From: Mycobacterium sp. UM_WGJ
GTDB taxonomy: Bacteria; Actinomycetota; Actinomycetes; Mycobacteriales; Mycobacteriaceae
Assembly (NCBI RefSeq): GCF_000455125.1
Contig: NZ_AUWR01000027.1
Span: forward strand, 26,435 to 90,434
DNA: 64,000 nucleotides
Direction: 5' to 3'
Part shown: positions 9,350 to 18,818 of the stretch, one piece after another
Layout: every line of letters begins with the position of its first letter
Position numbering within the stretch: position 1 is the stretch's first letter
Position numbers and translations under genes: made by a program
Notes under the pieces: model-generated
Told to the model about the DNA's origin: nothing
The model's input: only the letters and a program-made list of their open reading frames with translations
Database searches by the model: none

Positions 9350-10866
9350 CCGGCAAGTTCTACGGGGTGGGCCTAGGACCCGGTGACCCTGAGCTGATCA
9401 CCCGCAAAGCGGCCCGGATCATCGCCGATGCCGACGTGGTGGCCTACCACGCCGGGGTCAACAAGTCGTCGTATGCGCGCACCATCGCCGCCGACCTGAT
9501 CCGGCCCGAAGTCCGCGAGGAAGAGCTGCGCTACCCGGTCACCACCGGCGTTACCGATCACCCCGGCGGCTACGCCGGAGCGCTCGCCGACTTCTACGAA
9601 GCGTCGGCATCGAGGCTGGCCGCCCACCTGGATGCCGGTCGCACGGTGGCGCTGCTGACCGAGGGCGATCCGCTGTTCTACGGCTCGTTCATGTACATGC
9701 ACGACCGGCTGGCGATGCGCTTCGACACCGAGATCATCCCCGGTGTGCCGGCGTTCAGCGCCGCTACCGCCGCGCTCGGGATGCCGCTGGTGCGCCAGAC
9801 CGACGTGCTGACCGTGCTGCCGGGAACGCTGCCGGAGCACGAACTGGCGATGCGACTGGCCGACACCGACGGCGCCATCATCATGAAGCTGGGCCGCACC
9901 TTCCCGGCCGTGCGCCGCGCCCTGGTAGCGGCGGGCCGCCTCGAGCACGCCTACTACGTCGAGCGGGCCAGCCATCCGCAACAGCGCTGGCTGCGGGTCG
10001 CCGATGTCGAGGAGGCGAGCGTCCCCTACCTGTCGCTGATCGTGGTGGACGGGGACTCCCGCAACGGGCAGCGCTCACGGACGTCGACGGCCCCGGCGCC
10101 GGCGGTCGTTGAGCCGGTGCGCGCCGCAGCCGAGCTGCTGGTGATCGGGCTGGGACCGGGACCCGAGGGCTGGCTCACCCGCGAGGCCACCGAAGCGCTG
10201 GCCACCGTCGACCACGTGGTGGGCTACGGCCCCTACGTCGCGCGGGTTCCGCAGCGCGAGGGCTTGCAGCGGCACACCTCCGGCAACACCGTGGAGCTCG
10301 ACCGGGCTCGGTTCGCGCTGGATCTGGCCGCCCGCGGCGAGAAGGTGGCGGTGGTCTCCGGCGGAGATGCCGGGGTTTTCGGGATGGCATCGGCGGTGTT
10401 CGAGGCGGCCTCGGAAACCGGTACGGATGTTCAGTATCAACACGTTTCGGTGCGGGTGCTGCCCGGAGTGTCGGCGGTGCAGGCGGTGGCCGCGGCGGCC
10501 GGCGCCCCGATCGGTGCCGACTTCGCGGTGCTGAGCCTGTCGGATCGGCTCAAGCCCTGGGCGGTGATCGAGTCGCGGCTGCGGGCGATCGCCGAAGCCG
10601 ACCTGGTGCTGGCGATCTACAACCCGGCGTCACGTGCCCGGCCCGACCAGATCGCGATCGCACGCAAAGTGCTACTGGAACACCGGGATGCGCACACGGT
10701 GGTGGTCATCGGTCGCGACATCGGCCGGGCGACAGAGGAGCTCAGCGTGACCACCCTGGGCGAGCTGGACACCGACACCATCGATATGAAATGTCTTGTC
10801 CTAGTAGGGGCCTCGTCGACGCGGGTGACGGCGGGGCGGGTATGGACGCCGCGATGGGTGCGTTAG
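9346..10866 (+). CDS. cobIJ: Fused precorrin-2 C20- and precorrin-3B C17-methyltransferase
   Basis: This is one 506-residue chain with two tetrapyrrole methylase domains. Residues 1-240 are CobI-like (GVGLGPGDPELITRKA at the N terminus, EGDPLFYGSFMY, IIPGVPAFSAA), which methylates precorrin-2 at C20. Residues about 260-506 are CobJ-like (VIGLGPGPEGWLT, VSGGDAGVFGMA, VLPGVSAVQA, AIYNPASRARP), which methylates C17 of precorrin-3B with ring contraction. The same fusion exists in M. tuberculosis (Rv2066). It lies in the cobG-H-IJ-M operon with overlapping junctions. Confidence 0.95.
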   Translation: MTGKFYGVGLGPGDPELITRKAARIIADADVVAYHAGVNKSSYARTIAADLIRPEVREEELRYPVTTGVTDHPGGYAGALADFYEASASRLAAHLDAGRTVALLTEGDPLFYGSFMYMHDRLAMRFDTEIIPGVPAFSAATAALGMPLVRQTDVLTVLPGTLPEHELAMRLADTDGAIIMKLGRTFPAVRRALVAAGRLEHAYYVERASHPQQRWLRVADVEEASVPYLSLIVVDGDSRNGQRSRTSTAPAPAVVEPVRAAAELLVIGLGPGPEGWLTREATEALATVDHVVGYGPYVARVPQREGLQRHTSGNTVELDRARFALDLAARGEKVAVVSGGDAGVFGMASAVFEAASETGTDVQYQHVSVRVLPGVSAVQAVAAAAGAPIGADFAVLSLSDRLKPWAVIESRLRAIAEADLVLAIYNPASRARPDQIAIARKVLLEHRDAHTVVVIGRDIGRATEELSVTTLGELDTDTIDMKCLVLVGASSTRVTAGRVWTPRWVR

Positions 10867-11624
10867 CGGTCCAGTTCGTCGGGGCCGGCCCGGGCGCGGC
10901 GGATCTGCTGACGGTGCGGGCGGCACGGCTGCTGGCCGACGCCGACGTGGTGCTCTACCCCGGCAGCTATCTGGACCCGCAGGTACTCGCGCACTGCTCG
11001 CGGGCGGCCGACCTTGTCGATACCGCCGATCTGGATCTGGATGCGATCACCGACCGACTGGTCACCGCGCATCGGGCGGGTCGCGCGGTGGTACGGCTGG
11101 TGTCCGGGGATCCGTCGCTGTACAGCGCGGTCTTCGAGCAGACCCGCCGTCTCGATGCCGCCAGAGTGCCGTGGGAGGTGACGCCCGGAGTGCCGGCGTA
11201 CGCGGCGGCCGCAGCGGTGCTCGGCAGAGAGCTCACGGTGCCGCTGGTGACGCAGTCGGTGGTGTTGACCCGTACGCAAGTCGCCTCCACCGCCATGCCG
11301 CAACGCGAAACGCTCTCCGCCTTCGCCGCCACGCAAGCGACGCTGGTGTTGCATCTGGCGATCACCCGCGTCCGAGCGCTGATGGCCGAACTGGCGCCCG
11401 AGTACGGCGGCCAATGCCCCGTCGCAGTGGTCTATCGCGCGACACAGCCCGAGGAACTGGTGCTGCGCGGAACGATCACCGACATCGCCGACGCGGTCGA
11501 AGAGGCCGGGTTGCGGTCAGCCGCGGTCATCCTGGTCGGCCGGGCGGTAGCCGACCTGCCCGATCCGTGCGGCGGGGAGAGCCATCTCTATGACCCGGCA
11601 CGCGACCGCTCAGGGCCGGACTAG
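10842..11624 (+). CDS. cobM: Precorrin-4 C11-methyltransferase
   Basis: This S-adenosylmethionine-dependent enzyme methylates C11 of precorrin-4 to give precorrin-5. Tetrapyrrole methylase motifs are visible: VGAGPGAADLLTVRAARLL near the N terminus, YPGSY, RLVSGDPSLYSAVFEQ and TPGVPAYAAAA. The start is taken at the ATG at 10842 (an ATG at 10854 is also possible), inside the 3' end of cobIJ, so translation is probably coupled. The protein is then about 260 residues, near the usual 250. Its 3' end overlaps that of the convergent cobL by 15 bases. Confidence 0.93.
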   Translation: MDAAMGALAVQFVGAGPGAADLLTVRAARLLADADVVLYPGSYLDPQVLAHCSRAADLVDTADLDLDAITDRLVTAHRAGRAVVRLVSGDPSLYSAVFEQTRRLDAARVPWEVTPGVPAYAAAAAVLGRELTVPLVTQSVVLTRTQVASTAMPQRETLSAFAATQATLVLHLAITRVRALMAELAPEYGGQCPVAVVYRATQPEELVLRGTITDIADAVEEAGLRSAAVILVGRAVADLPDPCGGESHLYDPARDRSGPD

Positions 11625-12827
11625 CGCCCACTGGGTGATCGCCCGGCCCGGTGTCCAGCCGGTGAAGGAGCCCAGCGGTGCGGCGTGCTCGACCTGGATG
11701 CGGGTCAGCTCGCCGCCATGTTCGCGGTAGGCCGCCGCCAGCAGCGCCTCGGCCTGCAGCGTGACCCCGTGGGCGACCACCCGGCCGCCCGGCGCCAGCG
11801 CTGCCAGACAGGCCGCCAGCACCCCGTCCCGGCTCAGCCCGCCGCCGATGAACACCGCATCCGGGCCGGGCAGGTCCGCCAGCACCTGCGGTGCCGCGCC
11901 TTGGACCACCTGCAACCCGGGCACACCGAGGTTCCGAGCATTATCCGAGATACGTTGCACCCTAACGTCGTTCACCTCGACCGCGATAGCACGACAACTC
12001 GGATGCGAACGCATCCATTCGATGCCCACTGAACCGGCACCCGCACCGATGTCCCACAACAGCTGCCCGGGGACCGGGGCCAGTCGCGCCAACGCGGCGG
12101 CCCGTAGGTCACGTTTGGTGAGCTGCCCGTCATGGCGGTAGGCATCATCGGGCAGACCGGGCGCCCAGCCGGACATCAATGGACCGACCAGTTCCAGGGC
12201 GACGATATTGAGCCGCGGGGACGAACCGGTGAAGGTGGCGGCGGTGGTCTCCAACCTGGTTTCAGCCGCTGCGCCGAGGTCGCCGAGCACCACCATCCGG
12301 CTCGCTCCGTAGCCGCGCTCGGTCAGCAAGGCGGCCAGCTGCCCCGGGGTGGTCTCATCGGATGACAGCACCAGCACCCGCCGGCCAGGCGCCAGCTCCC
12401 GCAGCACCGCGTGCACGTCACGGCCGACCACGCTGACCACCGCGGTGGACTCCGCGGGCCAGCCCAGCCGGGCCCGGGCCAGCGTGACCGACGAAACCGC
12501 CGGCAGCACCCTCACCTGATCGGCACCGAACAGTCCGATCAGCGTGGTGCCGATACCGCTGAACAGCGGATCACCCGACGCCAGCGCCACGGTCCGCAGT
12601 CCCGCCAGCTCCTCGAACAGCGCGGGCAGCCCGGCGTGCAGCGGAGACGGCCACCGGTGCCGCTGCTGACCTTCGATCTGCGGTAACAGGTCCAGTTGAC
12701 GCGGTGCGCCGATCACGGCGTCGGCCGCCAGCACCATGTCTCGGGCCGAGTCACCCAACCCGGTCCAGCCGTCGGCGCCGATGCCCACTACGGCGATGCG
12801 TTCGGCAGGGCTGGGCTGAGCTGGCAC
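11610..12827 (-). CDS. cobL: Precorrin-6Y C5,15-methyltransferase (decarboxylating)
   Basis: This 405-residue two-domain protein matches CobL. The N-terminal CbiE-like methylase (VVGIGADGWTGL, LASGDPLFSGIG, about residues 1-215) adds methyls at C5/C15. The C-terminal CbiT-like domain has a Rossmann SAM-binding motif LLWDIGAGAGS at residues 256-266 and carries out methylation with decarboxylation of the C12 acetate. It is transcribed towards cobM and the two stops overlap by 15 bases, so the convergent transcripts must be antisense at their ends. Confidence 0.94.
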   Translation of the reverse strand: MPAQPSPAERIAVVGIGADGWTGLGDSARDMVLAADAVIGAPRQLDLLPQIEGQQRHRWPSPLHAGLPALFEELAGLRTVALASGDPLFSGIGTTLIGLFGADQVRVLPAVSSVTLARARLGWPAESTAVVSVVGRDVHAVLRELAPGRRVLVLSSDETTPGQLAALLTERGYGASRMVVLGDLGAAAETRLETTAATFTGSSPRLNIVALELVGPLMSGWAPGLPDDAYRHDGQLTKRDLRAAALARLAPVPGQLLWDIGAGAGSVGIEWMRSHPSCRAIAVEVNDVRVQRISDNARNLGVPGLQVVQGAAPQVLADLPGPDAVFIGGGLSRDGVLAACLAALAPGGRVVAHGVTLQAEALLAAAYREHGGELTRIQVEHAAPLGSFTGWTPGRAITQWALVRP

Positions 12828-12841
12828 AGCGGCGATGGTAG

Positions 12842-13639
12842 CTAGGTCAATCGCTGCGTGAGGAATTCCACCACCCGCTTGCGCGCTTCGTAAGCGGGGT
12901 GGCCGTCGACCTCGCGGACCTGGTCGGTGAGCACCGAGTGCGCCATCCGGGACAGACCGTGCGGGTTGCCGGACGAGGAATCGATCTCGATCACCTCGAA
13001 AGCGTCCCCGAGCCGTGCTTTGAGCGTCGTGAAGCGGTCACCGGGGGCCATCTTGTCTTCGCTGAACCGCAGGCCCAGAGCGCACAGTCCGTCGTTGGCT
13101 GCCCGGTCGGCGACGACGCCCAACTCGACCTCCGAGAGCCCCGGGTCACGCCGCTGCTTCAGCGTCAGTGGAATCGGCACGGACGGTTGGCTGAGCACCG
13201 GCGCCAGCACGGCGTCGTCGACGGCCGCTGCCAGCGCGAAGCCTCCGGTGAAGCACTGGCCGATCACCCCGACACCCTTGCCGGGAGTCTTCTCGTTGAG
13301 GTCACGGGCCAGCGCCCGCAAGAACTGGGTGACCGGGCGCTGCTTGTCGGTGGCGAACGCGGCGAACTCCCGGGTCACGCAGGCCCGGGCGATCGTGGTC
13401 GCGGCGTAGCCGGGCGTGATCGCCTTGCCCGGCTCGCCGAACAGCGACGGAATCGCCACGGTGAAACCGTTGTCCACCAGGTGATTTCCCAGCGCCAGGA
13501 CCCCGGGGTGAATCCCCGGGATCTCCGGGATCAGCACCACGCCGGGACCCTGCCCCTTGCGGTATACGTCGTGGGTGAAACCGCCGCCGGTAAACGGCTC
13601 GGCAACCCATCCGGTCAGGTCTGCTACAGGTGCACTCAC
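12842..13639 (-). CDS. Dienelactone hydrolase family protein
   Basis: This 265-residue alpha/beta hydrolase carries the dienelactone hydrolase nucleophile motif G-x-C-x-G-G (GQCFTGGFALAA, Cys about residue 128). That cysteine is typical of the DLH family instead of serine. The N-terminal VVLIPEIPGIHPGV segment contributes the oxyanion region. The start is GTG at 13639. It is divergent from the riboswitch-led chlID operon and has no evident role in B12 synthesis. Substrate unknown; dienelactone itself is not implied. Confidence 0.85.
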   Translation of the reverse strand: MSAPVADLTGWVAEPFTGGGFTHDVYRKGQGPGVVLIPEIPGIHPGVLALGNHLVDNGFTVAIPSLFGEPGKAITPGYAATTIARACVTREFAAFATDKQRPVTQFLRALARDLNEKTPGKGVGVIGQCFTGGFALAAAVDDAVLAPVLSQPSVPIPLTLKQRRDPGLSEVELGVVADRAANDGLCALGLRFSEDKMAPGDRFTTLKARLGDAFEVIEIDSSSGNPHGLSRMAHSVLTDQVREVDGHPAYEARKRVVEFLTQRLT

Positions 13640-13682
13640 TGGTCGTGTGCCCTTTCTCTCGGTCGGCGTCTGCGGCCCCGAG

Positions 13683-13825
13683 TGTTAGGGTATCGGCGCG
13701 AAGCGCCAGGGAAGTCGGTGTGAGTCCGACGCAGGCCCGCTACGGTGTTCCGCGGCGCATTCTCGGTGCGCCACGGTCAGTCCGAATACCGGCTTCGCGT
13801 CGCCAACACACAGGTGTTGGCCACA
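13683..13825 (+). promoter_or_regulatory. Cobalamin riboswitch (compact type) before chlID
   Basis: The leader contains the cobalamin-aptamer core: GGGAAGTCGGTGTGAGTCCG followed by ACGCAGGCCCGCTACGGTG. About 40 bases later comes a B12-box-like GTCAGTCCGAATACCGGC. The P7-P11 peripheral part of long class-I aptamers is absent, as in compact actinobacterial versions. A perfect 8-base hairpin (GCCAACAC and GTGTTGGC, 13802-13821) lies between the B12 box and the ribosome-binding region (GGAG, 13831-13834) and may belong to the expression platform. Binding of B12 is expected to repress the operon. Confidence 0.82.
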
Positions 13826-13839
13826 CGAGCGGAGCCTCA

Positions 13840-15834
13840 ATGCAACAGCTGTACCCGTTCCCCGCTGTCCTCGGCGGCGACCCGGACGCCCCGGGCGGCC
13901 TCGACGACATGGCGTTGGCGCTTGTCCTGAGCGCGATCTCCCCCGGCATCGGCGGCGTGCTCATCCGCGGCGAGAAGGGCACCGCCAAGTCGACGCTGGT
14001 TCGCGCGCTTGCCCAGGTGCTGCCGCCCATCGATGTGGTGGCCGGCGACCGGTTCTCTTCCGATCCCGCTGAGGCGAACCCGCTCTCCCCCGACGGTCCG
14101 TTCCCGAGCGACGCGACCGTCGAGACCCGACCGGTGCGCCTGGTGGAGCTGCCGGTCGGCGCCACCGAAGACCGGGTGGTGGGCTCCATCCATCTGGAGC
14201 GGGCGCTCACCGCCGGCACCGTCGACTTCGAACCCGGGCTGTTGGCACGCGCCAATCGCGGCATCCTCTACGTCGACGAGGTCAACCTGCTGGCCGACCA
14301 CCTGGTGGATCTGCTGCTCGACGCGGCGGCAATGGGCCGGCTGACCGTGGAACGCGATTCAGTGTCGGTGACCCACGCCGCGCGGTTCGTGATCGTCGGG
14401 ACGATGAATCCCGAGGAGGGCGAGTTGCGCCCGCAACTGCTGGACCGGTTCGGTCTGACCGTCGAGGTGTCTGCCCCGCGCGAACCGGCGTTGCGAGCCG
14501 AGGCGGTACGGCGGCGGCTGGCGTTCGACGCCGACCCGCAGGGTTTCGCCGCGAACTACGCCTCGGCAGAAGAGGGGCTGCGGGCCCGGATCCGTCAAGC
14601 CCAGGAACTGCTGCCCAAGGTGGCGCTGACCGACGCTGCGCTGGTCAAGATCGGCGAGATCTGCGCGGCGTTCGACGTCGATGGGCTGCGCGGCGACATC
14701 GTCTGTGCCCGCACCGCGGTAGCTCATGCGGCGTGGCAGGGGCGCGACGCGGTCAGTGTCGAGGACCTTCGGGTGGCCGCCCGGTTGGCCCTGCCGCATC
14801 GGCGTCGGCGCAAGCCGTTCGATGCCCCGGGCCTTGACGAGACCGAGCTCGACGAACTGCTGCCGCCGGAGGATTCCGGTCCCCAGCCCGACCCGGACGG
14901 TCCGGGACCCGACGGGCCCGATCCTGACGGTCCACCGGAAGGTGGTTCACCGCCGCCGGAACAACAATGCGGGCCTACACCGGCCGCGCACTCTGAGCCG
15001 GGTTCCACTTCGACGGTGGGCGCCGACTCCCCTTACCGGGCAAGGCTTTTCTCCGTCGACGGCCTGGGCGAAGGACGCGCCGGCCGGCGCAGCAGGGCCC
15101 GCACCAGCTCCGGACGCCGGGTAGGCGCCACCACCTCCGGCGACACCGGCGGGCTGCACCTGTTCGAGACGCTGCGTGCCGCTGCACCGCATCAGAGTGC
15201 CCGCGGCAGAATCGGCGGCCGGATGATCCTGAAGGTGAGAGATCTTCGCCGCGCCGTCCGGGAGGGCCAGGAAGCCAACCTGGTGCTGTTCGTGGTGGAC
15301 ACCTCCGGATCGATGGCCGCCATCGAACGGATGCGCCAAGTCAAGACCGCGATCTTGTCGTTGCTGCTGGACGCCTACCGTCGCCGGGACCGGGTGGCGG
15401 TGGTGACGTTCCGGGACACCACGGCGGAATTGGCGTTGCCCGCGACCGGCTCGGTGGAGATCGCCGCCGTCCGGCTCGACGAATTGCCCGCCGGTGGCCG
15501 CACCCCGTTGGCCGAGGGCCTGCTGCAGGCCGCCGAGGTGATCCGCCGGGAACGACTGCGTGAGCCGGCCTGCCGCCCGCTGCTGGTGGTCTTGACCGAT
15601 GGCCGGGCCACCGCCGGCACGAGCCCGGTCGAGCGCTCCCTGATGGCCGCCGACCAGATTGCCGGGCAGGGATATTCGGCGGTCGTGGTGGATTGCGAGA
15701 ACGGCCGGATGCGGCTCGGATTGGCCCGGACGCTGGCCGAGCATCTGCGGGCCGAGTACGTTCCGCTGCCGCAGGTGAGTGCCGAAGCACTGGCCGGAGT
15801 CGTCCGCGATGCCACCGGAAGGGGAGCCGCCTGA
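13840..15834 (+). CDS. ChlI-ChlD fusion, putative cobaltochelatase/magnesium-chelatase ATPase subunit
   Basis: This 664-residue protein joins an AAA+ ATPase and a von Willebrand A domain. The Walker A loop GEKGTAKS is at residues 44-51, and Walker B is ILYVDEVNLL. A proline/aspartate/glycine-rich linker runs from about 343 to 372. The MIDAS motif D-T-S-G-S starts at about 487. Such fusions act with CobN to insert cobalt into hydrogenobyrinate a,c-diamide, as proposed for Rv2850c. The start is ATG 13840, just behind the riboswitch, with GGAG six bases upstream. The stop overlaps cobO by one base. Confidence 0.88.
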   Translation: MQQLYPFPAVLGGDPDAPGGLDDMALALVLSAISPGIGGVLIRGEKGTAKSTLVRALAQVLPPIDVVAGDRFSSDPAEANPLSPDGPFPSDATVETRPVRLVELPVGATEDRVVGSIHLERALTAGTVDFEPGLLARANRGILYVDEVNLLADHLVDLLLDAAAMGRLTVERDSVSVTHAARFVIVGTMNPEEGELRPQLLDRFGLTVEVSAPREPALRAEAVRRRLAFDADPQGFAANYASAEEGLRARIRQAQELLPKVALTDAALVKIGEICAAFDVDGLRGDIVCARTAVAHAAWQGRDAVSVEDLRVAARLALPHRRRRKPFDAPGLDETELDELLPPEDSGPQPDPDGPGPDGPDPDGPPEGGSPPPEQQCGPTPAAHSEPGSTSTVGADSPYRARLFSVDGLGEGRAGRRSRARTSSGRRVGATTSGDTGGLHLFETLRAAAPHQSARGRIGGRMILKVRDLRRAVREGQEANLVLFVVDTSGSMAAIERMRQVKTAILSLLLDAYRRRDRVAVVTFRDTTAELALPATGSVEIAAVRLDELPAGGRTPLAEGLLQAAEVIRRERLREPACRPLLVVLTDGRATAGTSPVERSLMAADQIAGQGYSAVVVDCENGRMRLGLARTLAEHLRAEYVPLPQVSAEALAGVVRDATGRGAA

Positions 15835-16448
15835 TGCCGCAGGGACAACCGTTGACAGTGCCCGACGACAATCTGACCACCCGCCAGCGTCGCAACCGGC
15901 CGCTGCTGATGGTGCACACCGGCGACGGCAAGGGGAAGTCCACTGCCGCATTCGGATTGGCGTTGCGCGGCTGGAATCAGGGCTTCGACATCGGGGTCTT
16001 CCAGTTCGTGAAATCCGCGAAGTGGCGGGTCGGCGAACAGAGCGTGCTCGAGCGGCTGGGCGCACTGCACGCCGAGACGGGTGAGGGCGGCCCGGTGCAG
16101 TGGCACAAGATGGGCTCGGGATGGTCGTGGAGCCGCAAGGCCGGTGGCGTCGAGGATCACGCCGGCGACGCCGCCGAGGGCTGGGCCCAGATCAAGGAAC
16201 GCCTGGCGGCACAGACCCACGACCTGTACATCCTCGACGAGTTCACCTACCCGATGGGTTGGGGCTGGGTGGATGTCGACGACGTGGTGGAGACCTTGGC
16301 CAACCGCCCGGGCCACCAGCACGTGGTCATCACCGGCCGGCGCGCCGATCCGCGGCTGATCGAAGTCGCCGACCTGGTCACCGAAATGACCAACATCAAG
16401 CACCCGATGGACGCCGGCCAGAAGGGCCAGCGCGGCATTGAGTGGTGA
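15834..16448 (+). CDS. cobO: Cob(I)yrinic acid a,c-diamide adenosyltransferase
   Basis: This enzyme transfers the 5'-deoxyadenosyl group from ATP to reduced cobalt, forming adenosylcobyrinic acid a,c-diamide. The 204-residue protein has the CobO/BtuR P-loop variant HTGDGKGKST (about residues 28-37), VFQFVKS, and the signature DLYILDEFTYPM followed by HVVITGR. It is fused neither to cobB nor to chlID but is read in a tight operon: TGATG overlap with chlID and 3 bases from cobBC. Confidence 0.96.
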   Translation: MPQGQPLTVPDDNLTTRQRRNRPLLMVHTGDGKGKSTAAFGLALRGWNQGFDIGVFQFVKSAKWRVGEQSVLERLGALHAETGEGGPVQWHKMGSGWSWSRKAGGVEDHAGDAAEGWAQIKERLAAQTHDLYILDEFTYPMGWGWVDVDDVVETLANRPGHQHVVITGRRADPRLIEVADLVTEMTNIKHPMDAGQKGQRGIEW

Positions 16449-16451
16449 GGC

Positions 16452-18818
16452 ATGGTGAGCGTGGTAGCCGTCTCCCTGCCCCGGCTGGTCATCGCCGCAC
16501 CCGCATCCGGGCACGGCAAGACCACGGTGGCGGTCGGCGTGATGGCCGCGCTGTCCGCCCGCGGCCTGGGAGTCAGCGGGCACAAGGTTGGCCCGGACTA
16601 CATCGATCCCGGCTATCACGCGCTGGCCACCGGCCGGCCGGCCCGCAACCTGGATCCGTATCTGGTCGGCGCCGACCGGATCGTGCCGTTGCTGCTGCAC
16701 GGCGCCGCAGGCGCGGATGTCGCGGTGATCGAAGGCGTGATGGGGCTTTTCGACGGGCGCCTGGGCACCGACGGTGAGGCCTCCACCGCCCACATCGCGG
16801 CGTTGACGGCAACGCCGGTGGTATTGGTCGTCGACGTCTCGCATGCCTCCCGCACGCATGCGGCGGTGGTGGCGGGCCTGGCCGGCTTCGACCCGGCGGT
16901 GCGTATCGCCGGGGTGGTGCTCAACAAGGCCGGCAGCGCACGGCACGCGGAGGAAGTCGTTGCCGCATTGCGCCCCAGCGGTATTCCGGTGCTCGGAGTG
17001 TTGCCCCGCGACGCGGGTGTGCAGACACCGTCGCGGCATCTCGGACTGGTGCCGGCGGCCGAGCGCACCGAGTCCGCCGCCATGGCCGATCGACTTGCCG
17101 AGCTGATGGAGCAGTACGTGGATGTGGAAGCGCTGTTGGCGGTGGCGCGCCAGGCTCCGGAGTTGACCGGCAGCGCTTGGGACCCGGCTGCCGAAGTCAG
17201 CGCGGCGTCGGGGCGCCGGCCGGTGGTGGCTGTCGCCGCGGGGCGCGCATTCACGTTCGGCTATACCGAGACGTTCGAGCTGCTGCGCGCCGCCGGTTGC
17301 GAGGTGGCGAGCTTCGACCCGCTCACCGACACGTGCCTGCCGGCCGGTACCGCAGGGATCTACCTGGGCGGCGGGTTTCCGGAGGTCTACGCCGGGCAGT
17401 TGGGGGCCAACACTGCGCTGCTGGGTGCGCTGCGCTCAGCGATCACCGCAGGAGTGCCGACGGTCGCCGAGTGCGCCGGGCTGGCGTACCTGTGCCGTCG
17501 GGTGGGTGAGGACGCGGGCGTCGGCGCGCTGCCGGGCGATGCGGCGATGACTCCGCACCTGACGCTGGGCTACCGGGAAGCCACGGCAGCGGCCGACAAT
17601 CTGTTGGCACGGGCGGGAGATCGGGTGACCGGGCACGAATTCCACCGCACCCAGGCTGTTTTCGACTACGCCGTCAGCGCGGCCTGGCAGCTTCCCAACG
17701 GCCCGGACGGCTTTGCCGCCAGCAGCCTGCATGCGTCCTACCTGCACACCCATTGGGCCGGATATCCCGGGCTGGCGCAGCGGTTCGCCGACGCGGTGCA
17801 CCGTTTCGGCGGCCCGGATCTGCACCATCACGGCGATGTCGAGGCCGCGCCCGGCCTGCTCGATTTCGCGGTCAACGTCTATGCCGGGCCACGTCCGGAC
17901 TGGCTCGAGCACGCACTGCATGCCTCCCTCGACGACGCCATGGCTTACCCCGAGACCTCAGCGGCCCGCGCCGCGTTGGCAGCCCGGCACGGTCGCACCC
18001 CCGCGGAGGTGCTGCCCACTGCAGGCGCGTCGGAGGCCTTCGACCTGGTGGCGCGCATGCGACCGTGGCGCTTTCCAGTAGTGGTGCATCCGCAGTACAC
18101 CGGCCCGCATGCCGCGCTGACCGCCGCCGGTCGCACCGTCGGCACGGTGCTGTGCCGGGCAGACGACGGGTTCGCACTGCACCCGGATGCGGTGCCCACC
18201 GACGCCGACCTCGTCGTCGTCGGCAACCCGACCAATCCCACCGGGGTGTTGCACCCGGCGCAGACGCTGCGTCAGTTGCTGCGCCCAGGCCGGGTGGTGC
18301 TGGTCGATGAGGCATTCCTGGATGCGATCCCCGATGAGCCGGAAACCCTCTCCGGGGAGCGGAATTCGGGACTGCTGGTGAGCCGCAGCCTGACCAAGCA
18401 CTGGTCGATCCCCGGGATTCGCGCCGGGTATCTGCTCGGCGATCCCGCACTGCTCGCCGAGGCGGCACGACTGCAGATCCCCTGGTCGGTGTCGGCGTCG
18501 GCGCTGGCCGCCATGCTGGCCTGCTCGGATGAGCGGGCGATGCGCGAAAGTTCGCGCCGAGCTGCGCAATTAGCTTCCTGGCGGGCGCACTTGGGTGAGG
18601 GACTCGCCGAGCGTGAGGTGCCTTTCGTCGCAGGTGTGGCTCCTTTCGTACTGGCCCAGGTCGGTCACGGCGTGCATAAGGCCTTGCGCGAGAACGGTGT
18701 TGCCGTGCGACGTGCCGACACCTTTCCAGGCCTGGATGACAGCTGGGTGCGGATCGCGGTCCGTCCCCCCGACCTGACCGATCGGCTGCTGGCCGCACTA
18801 GACCGGACGCGGCGGTGA
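16452..18818 (+). CDS. cobB: CobB-CobC fusion: cobyrinate a,c-diamide synthase with PLP aminotransferase-like domain
   Basis: This is one 788-residue chain. Residues 1 to about 450 are CobB: P-loop APASGHGKTTVA near residue 20, substrate loop KVGPDYIDPGYH, and a class-I glutamine amidotransferase with Cys341 (VAECAGLAYL). It amidates the a and c side chains of (hydrogeno)cobyrinate. Residues about 455-788 form a fold-type I PLP domain like CobC/CobD-decarboxylase (NPTNPTG; Schiff-base Lys649 in SLTKHWSIPGIRAGY; DSWVRIAVRPP), implicated in making the aminopropanol linker. In M. tuberculosis these are separate (Rv2848c and Rv2231c). No frameshift or stop separates the two parts. Confidence 0.9.
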   Translation: MVSVVAVSLPRLVIAAPASGHGKTTVAVGVMAALSARGLGVSGHKVGPDYIDPGYHALATGRPARNLDPYLVGADRIVPLLLHGAAGADVAVIEGVMGLFDGRLGTDGEASTAHIAALTATPVVLVVDVSHASRTHAAVVAGLAGFDPAVRIAGVVLNKAGSARHAEEVVAALRPSGIPVLGVLPRDAGVQTPSRHLGLVPAAERTESAAMADRLAELMEQYVDVEALLAVARQAPELTGSAWDPAAEVSAASGRRPVVAVAAGRAFTFGYTETFELLRAAGCEVASFDPLTDTCLPAGTAGIYLGGGFPEVYAGQLGANTALLGALRSAITAGVPTVAECAGLAYLCRRVGEDAGVGALPGDAAMTPHLTLGYREATAAADNLLARAGDRVTGHEFHRTQAVFDYAVSAAWQLPNGPDGFAASSLHASYLHTHWAGYPGLAQRFADAVHRFGGPDLHHHGDVEAAPGLLDFAVNVYAGPRPDWLEHALHASLDDAMAYPETSAARAALAARHGRTPAEVLPTAGASEAFDLVARMRPWRFPVVVHPQYTGPHAALTAAGRTVGTVLCRADDGFALHPDAVPTDADLVVVGNPTNPTGVLHPAQTLRQLLRPGRVVLVDEAFLDAIPDEPETLSGERNSGLLVSRSLTKHWSIPGIRAGYLLGDPALLAEAARLQIPWSVSASALAAMLACSDERAMRESSRRAAQLASWRAHLGEGLAEREVPFVAGVAPFVLAQVGHGVHKALRENGVAVRRADTFPGLDDSWVRIAVRPPDLTDRLLAALDRTRR

